58,217 nucleotides of DNA from Deltaproteobacteria bacterium (GCA_016190375.1 JACPQR010000056.1:1-58217); one strand, 5' to 3'; positions 35,809 to 47,116 are shown, numbered from the stretch's first letter. Program-made: numbers and translations. The notes: generated from the letters alone by a model not told the origin.

Positions 35809-38772
35809 ATGCGCCGGGTCCTCCTCGCAGTCCTTTCCCTCCTGGCGCCCGCGGGATGCTCCTGCGGAAGTGAGGCAGAGGTCTGCGCCCGGGACGCAGA
35901 CTGCGGGGAGGGCCAGGTGTGCTTCATCGACGATCGCTGCTTGCCGCGGGGAGCCGTGCTGCGCGCGGGGGGGACCATCGGCGAGGAGTGCACGGCCCAG
36001 GGGCACACCGAGTTCGGTTGCAGGGACGACGAGGTCTGCCGCATGGGCTATTGCGTCGGCGGCGAGGCGGACGGCGACGCCGACTCGGACGGCGACGGCG
36101 CCGCCGATTCCGACGGCGACGTCGACTCTGACGGCGACGGCGACGGCGATGGCGACGGCGATGGCGACGCCGACGCGGACGGCGACGGCGACGCCGAGCC
36201 CTGCACCTCGGGCTCGCTCGAGAACATGGCACCTCTCTTTGGTGGCGTGACGAGCGCCGTCGCCGACGGCGAGACGGCCGTGATCCTGAGCTGGCTCGAC
36301 GCGGCCGACGAGACGCTGCCCGAGCAGATCGACTACCTCGTCTTCGTCGCAGCCGGTCCGGGCGGGCAGGACTTCAACCGGCCGGAGCTCGTCCTCACCG
36401 GCGCGACCGAGGGGCGAGTAGAGGGCCTGACCTCCGGCACCACGTACTACTTCGTCGTCCGCGCGCGCGACGAGGACGGGCAGATCGAGTGCAACCAGGT
36501 CGAGCTCGCGGCGACTCCGGAGCCGCCGCCAGATTGCATCGACTACCAGACGATGGTGCAGACGATATTCGACGGCCACTGCATCGCGTGCCACAGCGGC
36601 GCGGACGCGCCCCGAAACCTCCACCTCGACTCCTACGACGGCGTGCTGACCGGCGGGTTGACGGGCAACGAGATCGTGCCATGCCAGCCGGACGCGAGCC
36701 TCCTTTACATGAAGATCTCGATGAACAGCCCTCCGGTCGGCGAGCGGATGCCGCGCGGAGGGCCGTACCTCACCGATCCCGAGATCGCGACCATTCGAAG
36801 CTGGATCGAGCAGGGTGCGTCGAACGCCTGCCCGACGGACGCCCAGCGCTGCAGCGACACGACGCCACCCCAGTTCGGGGGCGTCGAGACGGCAACGCTC
36901 ACGCAGTCGGGCGTGTCGGCGGACCTCTGCTGGAGCCCCGCCACCGACGACACATCGGCCCAGGCGGAGATCGTCTACGACGTTTACCGGGCCACGGCGC
37001 CCGGCTTCGAGGACTTCGCCGGACCACCCGAGCTGACGACGTCCGCGGGCGCCGCCTGCGTCTCGGCAGAAGGCCTGACGCCTGGGCAGCGCTACTGCTG
37101 GGTCGTTCGGGCGAGGGACGCTGCCGGCAACCGCGACGCCAATGTCGTCGAGACCTGCGTGGACGTCCCGCTGGCCGACTGCACCGATTTCGACACGATG
37201 GTCCGGCCGCTGTTCGACGCGAACTGCACGCGCTGCCACAGCGGCCCCGACGCTCCGCAGGAGTTGCGGCTCGACTCGTACGAAGGTGTCATGGCCGGCG
37301 GGCTCACGGGCAACGAGATCGTGGCCTGCCAGCCTGGCTCGAGCCTCCTGTACCAGAAGATCTCGATGGACGATCCGCCGGTCGGCGTCCGGATGCCGCG
37401 CGACGGGCCCCCGTACCTCTCGGCGGCCGAGATCGACCTCGTCTGGTCATGGATCGACGAGGGCGCGCAGGCCGCGTGTCCGGGCGACCCCGGCGCCTGC
37501 AGCGACTCGACGCCGCCGGCGTTCGGCGGGCTCCAGGGCGCCGCGCTCTCGGCGACCGGTCTGGGAGCGGACCTCTGCTGGAACGCCGCCGCGGACGAGA
37601 CGACCACGGCGGACGCCATCGTCTACGACGTCTACCAGTCGCTGGGGCCGGGGGCCGAGGACTACGCCGCGCCCCCGACCCTCACGAGCCTGCCAGGGGC
37701 GGAATGCGTGAGCCACGAGGGTCTGACGCCCGGCCAGGAGTACTGCTGGGTCGTCCGCGCGCGCGACGCCGCCGGGAACCGCGACGCCAACGCGGTCGAA
37801 GAGTGCCTCACCGTGCCAGCCGCCGACTGCACCGACTACGCGTCCATGGTCCAGCCCATCTTCGACGCCAACTGCACGAGATGCCACAGCGGCCCGAACG
37901 CGCCACGCGACCTCCACCTCGACGGCTACGCGGGCGTCATGGCGGGAGGAATGACGGGGAGCGAGGTAGTGGCCTGCCAGTCCGGCTCGAGCCTCCTTTA
38001 CCAGAAGGTCTCGATGGACGACCCGCCGGTTGGCGTGAGGATGCCCCGCGACGGGCCGCCGTACATGTCGCTGGCGCAGATCTCGACCATCCAGGCGTGG
38101 ATCGACGAGGGCGCGCAGCAGGCGTGCCCCGGCAATCCAGGGGCATGCAACGATGCGACGCCGCCCAGCTTCCTCGGGCTCGTGAGCGCCGACGTGTCGG
38201 CCTCGGGCCTGGGCGCCGACCTCTGCTGGGATCCGGCGACCGACGAGTCGACGCCCGAGGACGAGCTCGTCTACGACGTGTTCCTCGCGACGGCGCCGGG
38301 CGACGAGGACTTCGCCGGGTCCGCGCGCGTCACGAGCGCCGCCGGCGCGACCTGCGTCGGCGTCGAGGGGCTGACCCCGACCCAGGAGTATTGCTTCGTC
38401 GTCCGCGCGCGTGACGCGGCGGGCAACCGGGACGCCAACATCGTCGAGATGTGCCTCGAGATCCCCGACGTGGCGTGCGTGGACTACGAGACCATGGTCC
38501 AGTCGATCTTCGACGCCGAGTGCATCCACTGCCACAGCGGCAACAGCCCGCCGAAGGGCGTCCACCTCGACACGTACCAGGGCGCCATGGACGACGACAC
38601 GGAGCCGTGCCGATCCGACAACAGCAAGATCTACAGGCGGATCACCGAGGAGGACCCCGATGACCGCATGCCATACGACGGCCCACCGTGGCTGCTCGGC
38701 TCGCAGATCGACCTGATTCGCCGCTGGATCGATGATGGCGCGTGGCCCTCCTGTCCGAACGGAGGATGCTGA
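35809..38772 (+). CDS. tetraheme lipoprotein with alternating cytochrome and fibronectin-III-like modules
   Basis: 987 residues. Signal RRVLLAVLSLLAPAGC, a Cys-rich head (EVCARDADCGEGQVCFIDDRC), a DGDGDGD stalk at about residues 86-130, then four modules. Each pairs an FnIII-like domain (LTPGQRYCWVVRARDAAGNRDAN) with a heme c domain: DYxTMVQxIFDxxCxxCHSGxxxPxxLHLDSY ... ARMPxxGPPYL ... IxxWIDEGA. The four CxxCH motifs start at residues 258, 473, 689 and 905, a period of 215-216. The heme fold resembles planctomycete-type PSCyt domains. Expected to be lipid-anchored in the envelope and to carry electrons along four hemes. Confidence 0.85.
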   Translation: MRRVLLAVLSLLAPAGCSCGSEAEVCARDADCGEGQVCFIDDRCLPRGAVLRAGGTIGEECTAQGHTEFGCRDDEVCRMGYCVGGEADGDADSDGDGAADSDGDVDSDGDGDGDGDGDGDADADGDGDAEPCTSGSLENMAPLFGGVTSAVADGETAVILSWLDAADETLPEQIDYLVFVAAGPGGQDFNRPELVLTGATEGRVEGLTSGTTYYFVVRARDEDGQIECNQVELAATPEPPPDCIDYQTMVQTIFDGHCIACHSGADAPRNLHLDSYDGVLTGGLTGNEIVPCQPDASLLYMKISMNSPPVGERMPRGGPYLTDPEIATIRSWIEQGASNACPTDAQRCSDTTPPQFGGVETATLTQSGVSADLCWSPATDDTSAQAEIVYDVYRATAPGFEDFAGPPELTTSAGAACVSAEGLTPGQRYCWVVRARDAAGNRDANVVETCVDVPLADCTDFDTMVRPLFDANCTRCHSGPDAPQELRLDSYEGVMAGGLTGNEIVACQPGSSLLYQKISMDDPPVGVRMPRDGPPYLSAAEIDLVWSWIDEGAQAACPGDPGACSDSTPPAFGGLQGAALSATGLGADLCWNAAADETTTADAIVYDVYQSLGPGAEDYAAPPTLTSLPGAECVSHEGLTPGQEYCWVVRARDAAGNRDANAVEECLTVPAADCTDYASMVQPIFDANCTRCHSGPNAPRDLHLDGYAGVMAGGMTGSEVVACQSGSSLLYQKVSMDDPPVGVRMPRDGPPYMSLAQISTIQAWIDEGAQQACPGNPGACNDATPPSFLGLVSADVSASGLGADLCWDPATDESTPEDELVYDVFLATAPGDEDFAGSARVTSAAGATCVGVEGLTPTQEYCFVVRARDAAGNRDANIVEMCLEIPDVACVDYETMVQSIFDAECIHCHSGNSPPKGVHLDTYQGAMDDDTEPCRSDNSKIYRRITEEDPDDRMPYDGPPWLLGSQIDLIRRWIDDGAWPSCPNGGC
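36066..36207 (+). repeat. tandem repeat encoding Asp/Gly stalk
   Basis: GACGGCGACGGC-type 6-bp repeats code for (DGDGDS)n and (DGDGDA)n between the Cys-rich head and the first FnIII-like domain. Candidate Ca2+-binding or spacer segment. Confidence 0.75.
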
Positions 38773-38774
38773 GC

Positions 38775-39320
38775 ATGAAGGCGGCCCCGTCGATCCTCCT
38801 CTGGCTCCTGGTCGGCTGCGTCGACTTCGGCCACCCGATCCGGATGGAGCCGGACGCATCGGTCGATGGGGACGCGGATGCCGACTCGGACGCCGATGCG
38901 GACTCGGACTCGGACTCCGACACCGATGCCGACGCGGACTCCGATGCCGATGCCGACGCCGACGCCGATTCCGACGGGGACGGCGATGGCGATGACTGCG
39001 TCGAAGAGGACCTGGCGCCTCCACCCGAGGGCGGCGTCTCGATCCGGATCGTCACACTTGGCCTCGACACGCCGAGCGCCACGATCCAGTCCGGCGACGT
39101 CGTCGTCTGGACGAACGGCGACACGTCCAGCCACAGGCTGGTCGCCGGAGCTCCGAACGCCGAGACGCCGCTCGATCAGGGCGGCTGGTCGAGCCCGGAG
39201 CTCGTGACGGGCGCCGAGTACGCGAGGCGCTTCTGCACGCCGCGGCTCGTCTTCTACTTCTGCGCCAACCACGCCCAGCAGATGAACGGCTACCGGATCC
39301 AGGTGCAGGGAGCCGAGTGA
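38775..39320 (+). CDS. blue-copper (plastocyanin/azurin-like) lipoprotein with Asp stalk
   Basis: 181 residues. The ATG at 38775, 2 nt after the previous stop, gives the lipoprotein signal KAAPSILLWLLVGC. A 45-residue DADSDADAD stalk follows. The C-terminal ~100 residues are a cupredoxin: IRIVTLGLDTPSATIQSGDVVVWTNGDTSSHRL, with the first His ligand in SSHRL, and RFCTPRLVFYFCANHAQQMNGYRIQV, with a Cys-x2-His-x3-Met copper loop. A mobile one-electron carrier in the envelope (inference from the fold). Confidence 0.83.
   Translation: MKAAPSILLWLLVGCVDFGHPIRMEPDASVDGDADADSDADADSDSDSDTDADADSDADADADADSDGDGDGDDCVEEDLAPPPEGGVSIRIVTLGLDTPSATIQSGDVVVWTNGDTSSHRLVAGAPNAETPLDQGGWSSPELVTGAEYARRFCTPRLVFYFCANHAQQMNGYRIQVQGAE
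38863..38995 (+). repeat. tandem repeat encoding Asp/Ser/Ala stalk
   Basis: GATGCCGACTCGGACGCC-like units code for (DADSDADA)n in the blue-copper lipoprotein. Confidence 0.75.
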
Positions 39321-39321
39321 C

Positions 39322-40578
39322 GTGAGGGTCTTCGTACTGCTCTTCCTCCTCTCCTCCTCCGAGGGCGCCGCCCTCGCGCTCCCGCGGTTCGCCGCGCGGA
39401 ATGCCGGCGAGTGCATCCAGTGCCACGTCAATCCCACGGGAGGCGGGATGCGCAACGAGTACGGGCGCAACGTCTTCGAGCAGGCGATCCTCCCCTGGTC
39501 GACCTCGGCGGATCCGGGATCGTGGATGGCTCCGCGATCGCTGTCCGGCGACCCGGCTGCGGACGACGGCGTGCGGGCGCCCTTCGGAGGGGAGGTGACC
39601 GACTGGCTGGCGGTCGGAGGCGATCTGCGGGCCGCCTACATCTACATCCGCCCCGACCGCGGGCTGGAGCCAGGCGCTGACCCGGAGGTGACGAGCTCCT
39701 TCTTCCTGATGCAGGCGGACCTCTATCACGCCGCGACGCTCAACCCGTGGGTGAGCCTGGTCCTCGACGTCGGCATCTACTCCGGCTTCGAGGCCTGGGG
39801 CCTGTTGCGCTTCTTCCGCGAGCCGGGTGACCTCGACCTCATGCTCAAGGTCGGGCATTTCATGCCGGCGTTCGGCATCCGCGAGGTCGAGCACCAGCTC
39901 TTCACCCGAGAGGGCATCGGCCTGGGCGCGCAAGACCGCGACACGGGGCTGGAGCTCACGACCTTCGCGGGCCCGGTGACACTGAACCTGTCGGTGCTCA
40001 ACGGGACGTTGGGCGACACCGCCTTCGACGTGAACGGCTCCGAGCGCCGCACCTTCGAGAAGGCCGTGGCGGCTCGGCTGGCGGCCCGCGCGCAGATCGG
40101 GTGGCTCCGTGGCCAGCTCGGGCTGTCGCTCTACTGGAACGACGGCTACAGCCAGCCGAACCCGCTCTTCGGCGGTCGCCTGCCGGCCGCCTCCGTCGGA
40201 GAGGCGAGCCGCGGCGTCACCGAGGTCCGAAAGGGCGCGTTCCTCACCCTCAACCTGGGGCGCCTGACGTACCTCGGCGACCTCGCCCTCGTCGACGACG
40301 ACTTCGCGAGCGACCAGCTCGACGACATCGGCGGCTACGCCAGCTATCAGGAGCTCAGCTTCGTCCTGAGGCAGGGCCTCGAGCTCGTCGGCACCTTCGA
40401 GTTCATGGAGCCCGATCTCGAGATCCTGGACGACAGCTCCACCCGCGCCGCCGTTGTCGTCGAGTTCTTCCCGTGGCCGCTGACGGAGCTCAGGGCGATG
40501 GTCAGGCGCCGCTGGAACGACGATTCGCCGACCGGCGGGACCACGGACCTCGTCTTGTTCCTGCACCTGTTCATGTGA
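39322..40578 (+). CDS. outer-membrane beta-barrel with N-terminal CxxCH heme motif
   Basis: 418 residues, GTG start 1 nt after the previous stop, GGGAG upstream. Signal peptide RVFVLLFLLSSSEGAALA, then PRFAARNAGECIQCHVNPTGGGMRNEYGRNVFEQ with a heme c motif at residues 31-35. The remaining 340 residues alternate amphipathic strands (WLAVGGDLRAAYIYI, PWVSLVLDVGIYSGFEAWG, RLTYLGDLALVDDDFAS, GLELVGTFEFMEPDLE) and end in FLHLF with a terminal Met, an outer-membrane barrel pattern. A paralogue lies at 52177-53346. I infer a porin-cytochrome-like conduit. Confidence 0.78.
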   Translation: MRVFVLLFLLSSSEGAALALPRFAARNAGECIQCHVNPTGGGMRNEYGRNVFEQAILPWSTSADPGSWMAPRSLSGDPAADDGVRAPFGGEVTDWLAVGGDLRAAYIYIRPDRGLEPGADPEVTSSFFLMQADLYHAATLNPWVSLVLDVGIYSGFEAWGLLRFFREPGDLDLMLKVGHFMPAFGIREVEHQLFTREGIGLGAQDRDTGLELTTFAGPVTLNLSVLNGTLGDTAFDVNGSERRTFEKAVAARLAARAQIGWLRGQLGLSLYWNDGYSQPNPLFGGRLPAASVGEASRGVTEVRKGAFLTLNLGRLTYLGDLALVDDDFASDQLDDIGGYASYQELSFVLRQGLELVGTFEFMEPDLEILDDSSTRAAVVVEFFPWPLTELRAMVRRRWNDDSPTGGTTDLVLFLHLFM

Positions 40579-40585
40579 GGGAGCG

Positions 40586-42133
40586 ATGAACCTCGGAGCT
40601 CGACTGGCCCTGACGACCTCGACCCTTCTGGTCCTCCTGGACCCGGCGGCGGTCGTGGCGCAGGAGGGGGCCGCGCCGGGGAGCATCGCGGGCCGCGTCG
40701 TCTTCACGGGAGCCCCGCCTGCCCGCACGCGGATCGAGCCCGTCCACGCGGAGCACGTCTGCGGCGTCCGCCGCCCGGTCCTCTCGGAGAACGTCGTCGT
40801 CTCGCAGGGAGGAGGGCTCGCGAACGTGGCGCTCTTCCTCAAGGGGGTGACGAGCGCACCCTTGCCCGCCCCGCGCACGGCGCACCTTCGCCAGCACGAT
40901 TGCGCCTTCGTACCGCACGTCCAGACGGTCGAGGCCGGCACCACTCTCGAGATCACGAACGACGATCGGCTCCTGCACAACGTGCACGCCCTGCTCGACG
41001 ACCAGGTGGTCTTCAACCTGGCGATGCCCGTGCGCGGGCTCCGTTCGGAGCGCGTCCTCCGGGACCCGGGCATCGTGTCGATCCGCTGCGATCTGCACGG
41101 CTGGATGCACGCCTGGGTGATGGTCGTCCCGCATCCCTACCACGCGACCAGCGACGCGGACGGGCGCTTCGAAGTGGGTGGGGTGCCGCCGGGGACGTAC
41201 ACGCTCGTGGCCTGGCACGAGGAGTACGGCACGCGCGAGATCGCGGTGACGGTCGAGCCCGGACAGGCCGCCCGCGCGGACGTCGCTTACGAGCCCCCCG
41301 CCGCTCCCGCACCGGAGGTGGCCGCGGCAGGGGCCCCCGACGTGTCGGCCGAGCTGCAGGGCGCGGTGGCTCAGGTGCGCTCGCAGATCGACGCGATGGC
41401 CGCCCGCCTCCGGCAGGAGCGCCGAGCGCGCGTCGCCAGGCAGGGCCGGCCGCTCTTCCTGCGCTACTGCGCGAGCTGCCACGGGGCAACAGGCGACGGC
41501 GCCGGTCCGTCCGCGCGCTTCATCGGCGCGGTGCCGCGGGACTTTCGCCGAGGCGAGTACGAGTTCCGGATGACCCCGTCGGGGGCGATCGCGCGCGTCG
41601 AGGACATCTACAGGACGATCACGACTGGTGTCCTCGGCACGCCGATGCCCTCGTGGCGCCGCGTCCTCGACCGATCGCAGCGGATGCTGCTCGCGGAGTA
41701 CCTGACGACGCTCGCCAGCCGTTACGCGACGGAGGAGCCGGGTACGCCGATCGCGATCCCGCGAGAACCGCCGAACGACACCGCGTCGGTCACCCGGGGG
41801 CGGGCGCTGTTCGAGCGCATGCAGTGCGAGCAGTGCCACGGGCGGACCGGCCGAGGCGACGGTCCCGCGTCGGCGACGCTGAAGGACGACTGGGGAAACC
41901 CCTTGCTTCCGTACGACTTCACGGAAGGGCACTTCCAGGGAGGCCGCGGCGGGATCGTGATCTACCGCGCGTTCTCGACCGGGCTGTCCGGGACGCCGAT
42001 GCCGTCGTTCGCCGACTTCCTCGAGCCGCAGCAGCGCTGGGATCTCGTCCACTTCGTGCAGTCGCTGGGCCGGCCACGGTCCTTCTTCGAGAGGCTCTTC
42101 GGCGATCCGGCGGGAAGGATGCGCGTGCCATGA
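40586..42133 (+). CDS. fusion of cupredoxin-like domain with two cytochrome c domains
   Basis: 515 residues with a cleavable signal (NLGARLALTTSTLLVLLDPAAVVAQ). Residues 30-245 repeat the gene at 35057: HVCGVRRPVL, CAFVPHVQTVEAGTTLEITNDDRLLHNVHALL, RCDLHGWMHAWVMVVPHPYHATSD and a C-terminal GTYTLVAWHEEYG. After an Ala/Pro linker with a coiled segment come two heme c domains with CASCH (residue 295) and CEQCH (residue 414), each with GDGPS/GDGPA and TPMPSW/TPMPSF, Met being the likely sixth ligand. This half is homologous to the stand-alone diheme cytochrome at 51371-52156. Confidence 0.85.
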   Translation: MNLGARLALTTSTLLVLLDPAAVVAQEGAAPGSIAGRVVFTGAPPARTRIEPVHAEHVCGVRRPVLSENVVVSQGGGLANVALFLKGVTSAPLPAPRTAHLRQHDCAFVPHVQTVEAGTTLEITNDDRLLHNVHALLDDQVVFNLAMPVRGLRSERVLRDPGIVSIRCDLHGWMHAWVMVVPHPYHATSDADGRFEVGGVPPGTYTLVAWHEEYGTREIAVTVEPGQAARADVAYEPPAAPAPEVAAAGAPDVSAELQGAVAQVRSQIDAMAARLRQERRARVARQGRPLFLRYCASCHGATGDGAGPSARFIGAVPRDFRRGEYEFRMTPSGAIARVEDIYRTITTGVLGTPMPSWRRVLDRSQRMLLAEYLTTLASRYATEEPGTPIAIPREPPNDTASVTRGRALFERMQCEQCHGRTGRGDGPASATLKDDWGNPLLPYDFTEGHFQGGRGGIVIYRAFSTGLSGTPMPSFADFLEPQQRWDLVHFVQSLGRPRSFFERLFGDPAGRMRVP

Positions 42134-42570
42134 AACACCTCGCCTCGTGCGTGGTCCTCGCGGTGATGTCGTGCGTCGGGGCAGACGACGCCGCCGAGCC
42201 TGTCGGCGCGGGAGTCGTCCGCGGCGTCGTGCGCTACGACGGTTCGATGCAGGGGCCCCTTCGCGTCGGTGTCTTCACCTCGTTCCCGCCGCGTGGGGCG
42301 CCGATCGCCTCCGTCGAGATCTCGTCGCCGACCTACCCCGAGACCTACGAGGTCCCGGGCGTCCCTCCGGGACGCTACTTCGTGCTCGCCATCGTGGACA
42401 CGGACCCGAGCGACGGCGATCGCTACCACCCCACCAGGGATCCCGGGGGGGCCGTGGGTCGATACGACGATCCGTGGAGCGTCGTCGTGGATCCCGCCGG
42501 GACCCCGGCACAGGACATCGAGCTCGTCGATCCACGCGCGCTGTCGCCGTGGGGTTCCCGTTACCGTTGA
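42130..42570 (+). CDS. small lipoprotein of the electron-transfer operon
   Basis: 146 residues. The ATG overlaps the upstream stop by 4 nt and gives the signal KHLASCVVLAVMSC. The mature part VVRGVVRYDGSMQGPLRVGVFTSFPP ... ETYEVPGVPPGRYFVLAIVDTD is a single beta-sandwich of the carboxypeptidase-regulatory or transthyretin-like kind, ending in a Pro/Asp-rich loop. No cofactor motif. The role is unknown; co-transcription suggests an assembly or structural part. Confidence 0.75.
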   Translation: MKHLASCVVLAVMSCVGADDAAEPVGAGVVRGVVRYDGSMQGPLRVGVFTSFPPRGAPIASVEISSPTYPETYEVPGVPPGRYFVLAIVDTDPSDGDRYHPTRDPGGAVGRYDDPWSVVVDPAGTPAQDIELVDPRALSPWGSRYR

Positions 42571-42580
42571 GGTCGTCGAG

Positions 42581-43870
42581 GTGCCCGCGAAGCCACCGCC
42601 TATCCCCGGCACGTCGGCGTTCCAGAGCGACGCCGCGGGGGGGTCCGGACCGCAGCCGGTAGCTCGCGCCCTGACGCCCCAGGTGAACCGATCGCCCCTG
42701 GTCTCGTCGGAGGTCCGGGCGGCCTTCGACCGTGGCGTGCGGCACTTCACGGCCGGGCGCATCGAGCAGGCGCTCGAGGCCTTTCGTGAGACCTACGAGC
42801 GGCGGCCTCACCCTGCCGTCGCGGTGACGATCGCCACCTGCCTGGACCGGCTCGGCCGCGCGCCGGAGGCCTACGCCGAGTACGGCCGCTATCTGCGCCT
42901 GGGCGCGGACGAGGTCGACCCCGGCCGGCGGCGCGCCGTCGAGTCCGCGATGGAGCGCCTCCGGCCACGGGTCGGATTCCTCGTGATCGCGCCACCGGGT
43001 CCCGGCGTCCCGGTGACCGTGGACGGAGCACACGTCGATCTCGGGGCGGCCCCGGTCGTCGTCGAGCCCGGGCGCCACGTCGTCGCTCCGGAGATGCTCG
43101 ACGGCCACCTCGCGGGAGTGACGGTGGACCTGGCCGGCGGCGAGAGCCGCGACGTGAAGCTCCGGTTTCCACCGGCAGTCCCGCCCGGGAAGATCGGTGT
43201 GGACGATCCGACCCCGAGGGCAGTGCCAGTGGCCCTACTCGAGGCGCGGCCGGAGCACGAGCGCGCCATCGACATGATGCTCTCGGCTCCGCTCGCCGAG
43301 TGGGTGCCCAAGCGTGGCCGCTGGCTCGCCCCCGTCGTCCTCGCGCTGGTCTTCGGCACGGGTGCGCTCGCGGGAGCCACGTGGGCCTTCTGGCACGTGA
43401 CGCACACGGGCGTGGTCGGCGCGCCCGCGCCGGAGGTCAGGCGCGTGGAGGTCCAGGATCGCGAGCCGGAACCGGACGCGGAGCGGCCCAGGGTGGCAGC
43501 GCAAGAGCCCGTGCCTGCTCCCGCCAATCCCTCGGGCCAGCCTCCGAGCTCCGAAGGGCCGGCCCCCGGTCCGGCGCCGGGATCCGACCGGGAGCCCGCG
43601 CCACACCGAACGCCGCCCCGGCAGCCTCCCGAGACTCCCGCAACGCTCGTGGAGGTCGAGGTGAGCTCCGATCCGCCCGGCGCGCTCGTGACGAGCGGCG
43701 GCCAGGCGCAGGGCACGACGCCGATCACGCTGTTCCTGTCGACGGGCCGCGCTTCGATCGTGTCGTTCGAGCTCCAGGGCCACGCGCGACGCACCGTGCG
43801 GTGGTCGTCGGCGGGCGGCAGGCGCGCCATCCACGTCGTCCTCGAGAGGAGCGAGCCCGTCGATCCATGA
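42581..43870 (+). CDS. TPR and PEGA-domain membrane protein
   Basis: 429 residues from a GTG at 42581. Residues about 45-125 form TPR-like helices (EVRAAFDRGVRHFTAGRIEQALEAFRETYERRPHPAVAVTIATCLDRLGRAPEAYAEYGRYL). A PEGA-like sandwich follows (VGFLVIAPPGPGVPVTVDGAHVDLGAAPVVVEPGRH), then one membrane span (WLAPVVLALVFGTGALAGATWAFW), a long Pro/Glu linker, and a second PEGA-like domain (VEVEVSSDPPGALVTSGG ... TPITLFL). Common in myxobacteria; probably a scaffold at the envelope. The stop overlaps the kinase start. Confidence 0.78.
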   Translation: MPAKPPPIPGTSAFQSDAAGGSGPQPVARALTPQVNRSPLVSSEVRAAFDRGVRHFTAGRIEQALEAFRETYERRPHPAVAVTIATCLDRLGRAPEAYAEYGRYLRLGADEVDPGRRRAVESAMERLRPRVGFLVIAPPGPGVPVTVDGAHVDLGAAPVVVEPGRHVVAPEMLDGHLAGVTVDLAGGESRDVKLRFPPAVPPGKIGVDDPTPRAVPVALLEARPEHERAIDMMLSAPLAEWVPKRGRWLAPVVLALVFGTGALAGATWAFWHVTHTGVVGAPAPEVRRVEVQDREPEPDAERPRVAAQEPVPAPANPSGQPPSSEGPAPGPAPGSDREPAPHRTPPRQPPETPATLVEVEVSSDPPGALVTSGGQAQGTTPITLFLSTGRASIVSFELQGHARRTVRWSSAGGRRAIHVVLERSEPVDP

Positions 43871-45652
43871 GGCCCCGCGCGATCGACCTGGGGCGGTTCC
43901 TCCTCGTCTGGCACGTGGCGGCGGCGATCGTGCTGGTCGTCGGGGTCTCGACGAGCTTCTACCTCATCGACCGGAGCCTCTTCGTGGCCGCGTGGGAGAC
44001 CAGGGCAGTCGCGCTCGCCCGCCACATGCAGGCCGAGTCGGAGCGCTCCGGGCTCGACCTTCCCCCGTCGGAGTCGAGCCGCGCGGACACGGACCGACTG
44101 CTCCGGGCCGAGCTCGCCGACTTCGGCGCGAGCGCGATCCGGATCTTCGACAGGCGCGGCCGGCTGACCCATGCCTCGGGCTCGGCGATCGCGGGACGCC
44201 GGCCCCGCTCCCCGGGAGTCAGCGCCGCTCTCGAGGGCCGAGCCACCACCCAGATCCTGCGAGGCGAGACGGGTCGAGACGTCCTCGTCACGTGGGTGCC
44301 GCTTCGCTCGGGGCGCCGCATGGTCGGCGTCTTCGAGATCGACCAGCGGGTCGACGATCTGTATGCGCTCCTCGACATGCTCAGGACGATCGTGATTGGC
44401 GGCTCCGCCCTGATCGCCCTCGCGCTCGTGGCGGCCGTGTTCCTCATCGGGCGCAAGGCGGACGCGCTCCTCGGCGAGGAACGCGTCATTCGCCGCCGCT
44501 ACGAGGATCGCCTGCGCGGAATCGCGGACGAGCTCGAGCAGGAGATCGCGCGCCGCACCGCCGAGCTCCGCGAGGAGCGGGATCGGCTCCAGGCGATCAC
44601 GGACCATGTGCCCAGCGCGTTCCTCTTGCTCGACGGCGAGCGGCGGATCCAGCTCGCGACCAGGAGCTTCGAGGACTTGCTCGGCGCGCCGCCGCCGCTC
44701 GGGCAGCCCTGCGACGCCGGGGGGACGCGCCGCTTCGGGTGCCCGGACTGCCTGGCGACGCGCGCCATGGCCACCGGGAAGGTCGAGCGCGCCGAGTGGT
44801 CCACCGAGACCGCGGGCGGCGGCAAGCGGTGGATCGAGCAGATCGCCCTGCCGATCGAGCCTGGGCCGGCCGGCGCGGCCGTGATCGAGGTCTTCTCGGA
44901 CGTCACGCAGCGCAAGGCGATCGAGGAGGGGATGATCCGTTCGGCGAAGCTCGCCACGCTCGGTGAGATGGCGGCCGTCGTCGCGCACGAGGTCCGTAAC
45001 TCGCTCAACTCGACGAAGCTGCTCTTGCAGCTCATGGCGGACAACCCCGAGGAGCCGCCGGGCAAGGAGCCGGTCGCCGTGGCGCTCGGCTCGATGGGAC
45101 GCGCGGAGCGGCTGATCACGAACCTCTTGCGCTTCGCGCGCCCGATGCCGATGCGCCTCGCCGAGGCCGACGCGGTGATGGCCGCGCAGGAGGCGATCGC
45201 GCTCGTGGGCCACCAGTTCGATCGCACGCGAGTCGCGCTCGAGCTCGATGCGGACGGCCCTCTCGTGGCGACGTTCGATCCGGACCAGGTGCGAGAGTCG
45301 CTCGTCAACCTGCTCCTGAACGCGGTCCTCGCGACGCCCGCGGGCGGCCACGTCCTCCTGTCGGTGAAGCGAGAGCGCGCGGCCCGCGATCTGGGCGAGA
45401 ACGGCTCGGTCGCGATCGCCCGCGGAGCGCCGGCGCTCCTGTACAGCGTGCGCGACGACGGCTGCGGCATGACGCCGGAGCAGGCATCGCGCGCCTTCGA
45501 CCCGTTCTTCACGACGCGGCAGGAGGGAACGGGCCTGGGTCTGCCTACCGTGCGCCGGATCGTCTCCGATCACGGAGGGATCGTGACCCTCGAGACTGCG
45601 CCCCAGCGGGGCACGAGCGTCTCGATGTGGCTGCCGCTGCGAGGGTGTGATG

Positions 45653-45660
<8 letters not shown>
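43867..45660 (+). CDS. membrane sensor histidine kinase with periplasmic and PAS domains (NtrB-type)
   Basis: 597 residues. Two membrane spans (about 12-33 and 177-197) enclose a ~140-residue periplasmic sensor. A coiled linker and a PAS domain follow, the latter containing RRFGCPDCLATRAMATG with a CxxC pair. Then come the dimerisation/phosphoacceptor helix AVVAHEVRNSLNSTKLL (His374), and an ATPase domain with N box NLLLNAV, G1 DDGCGM, F box FDPFFTT and G2 GTGLGL. It overlaps the PEGA gene by 4 nt and the regulator gene by 8 nt, so the pair is cognate. Possible inputs are a periplasmic ligand or redox state at the CxxC. Confidence 0.9.
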
Positions 45661-47116
<1,456 letters not shown>

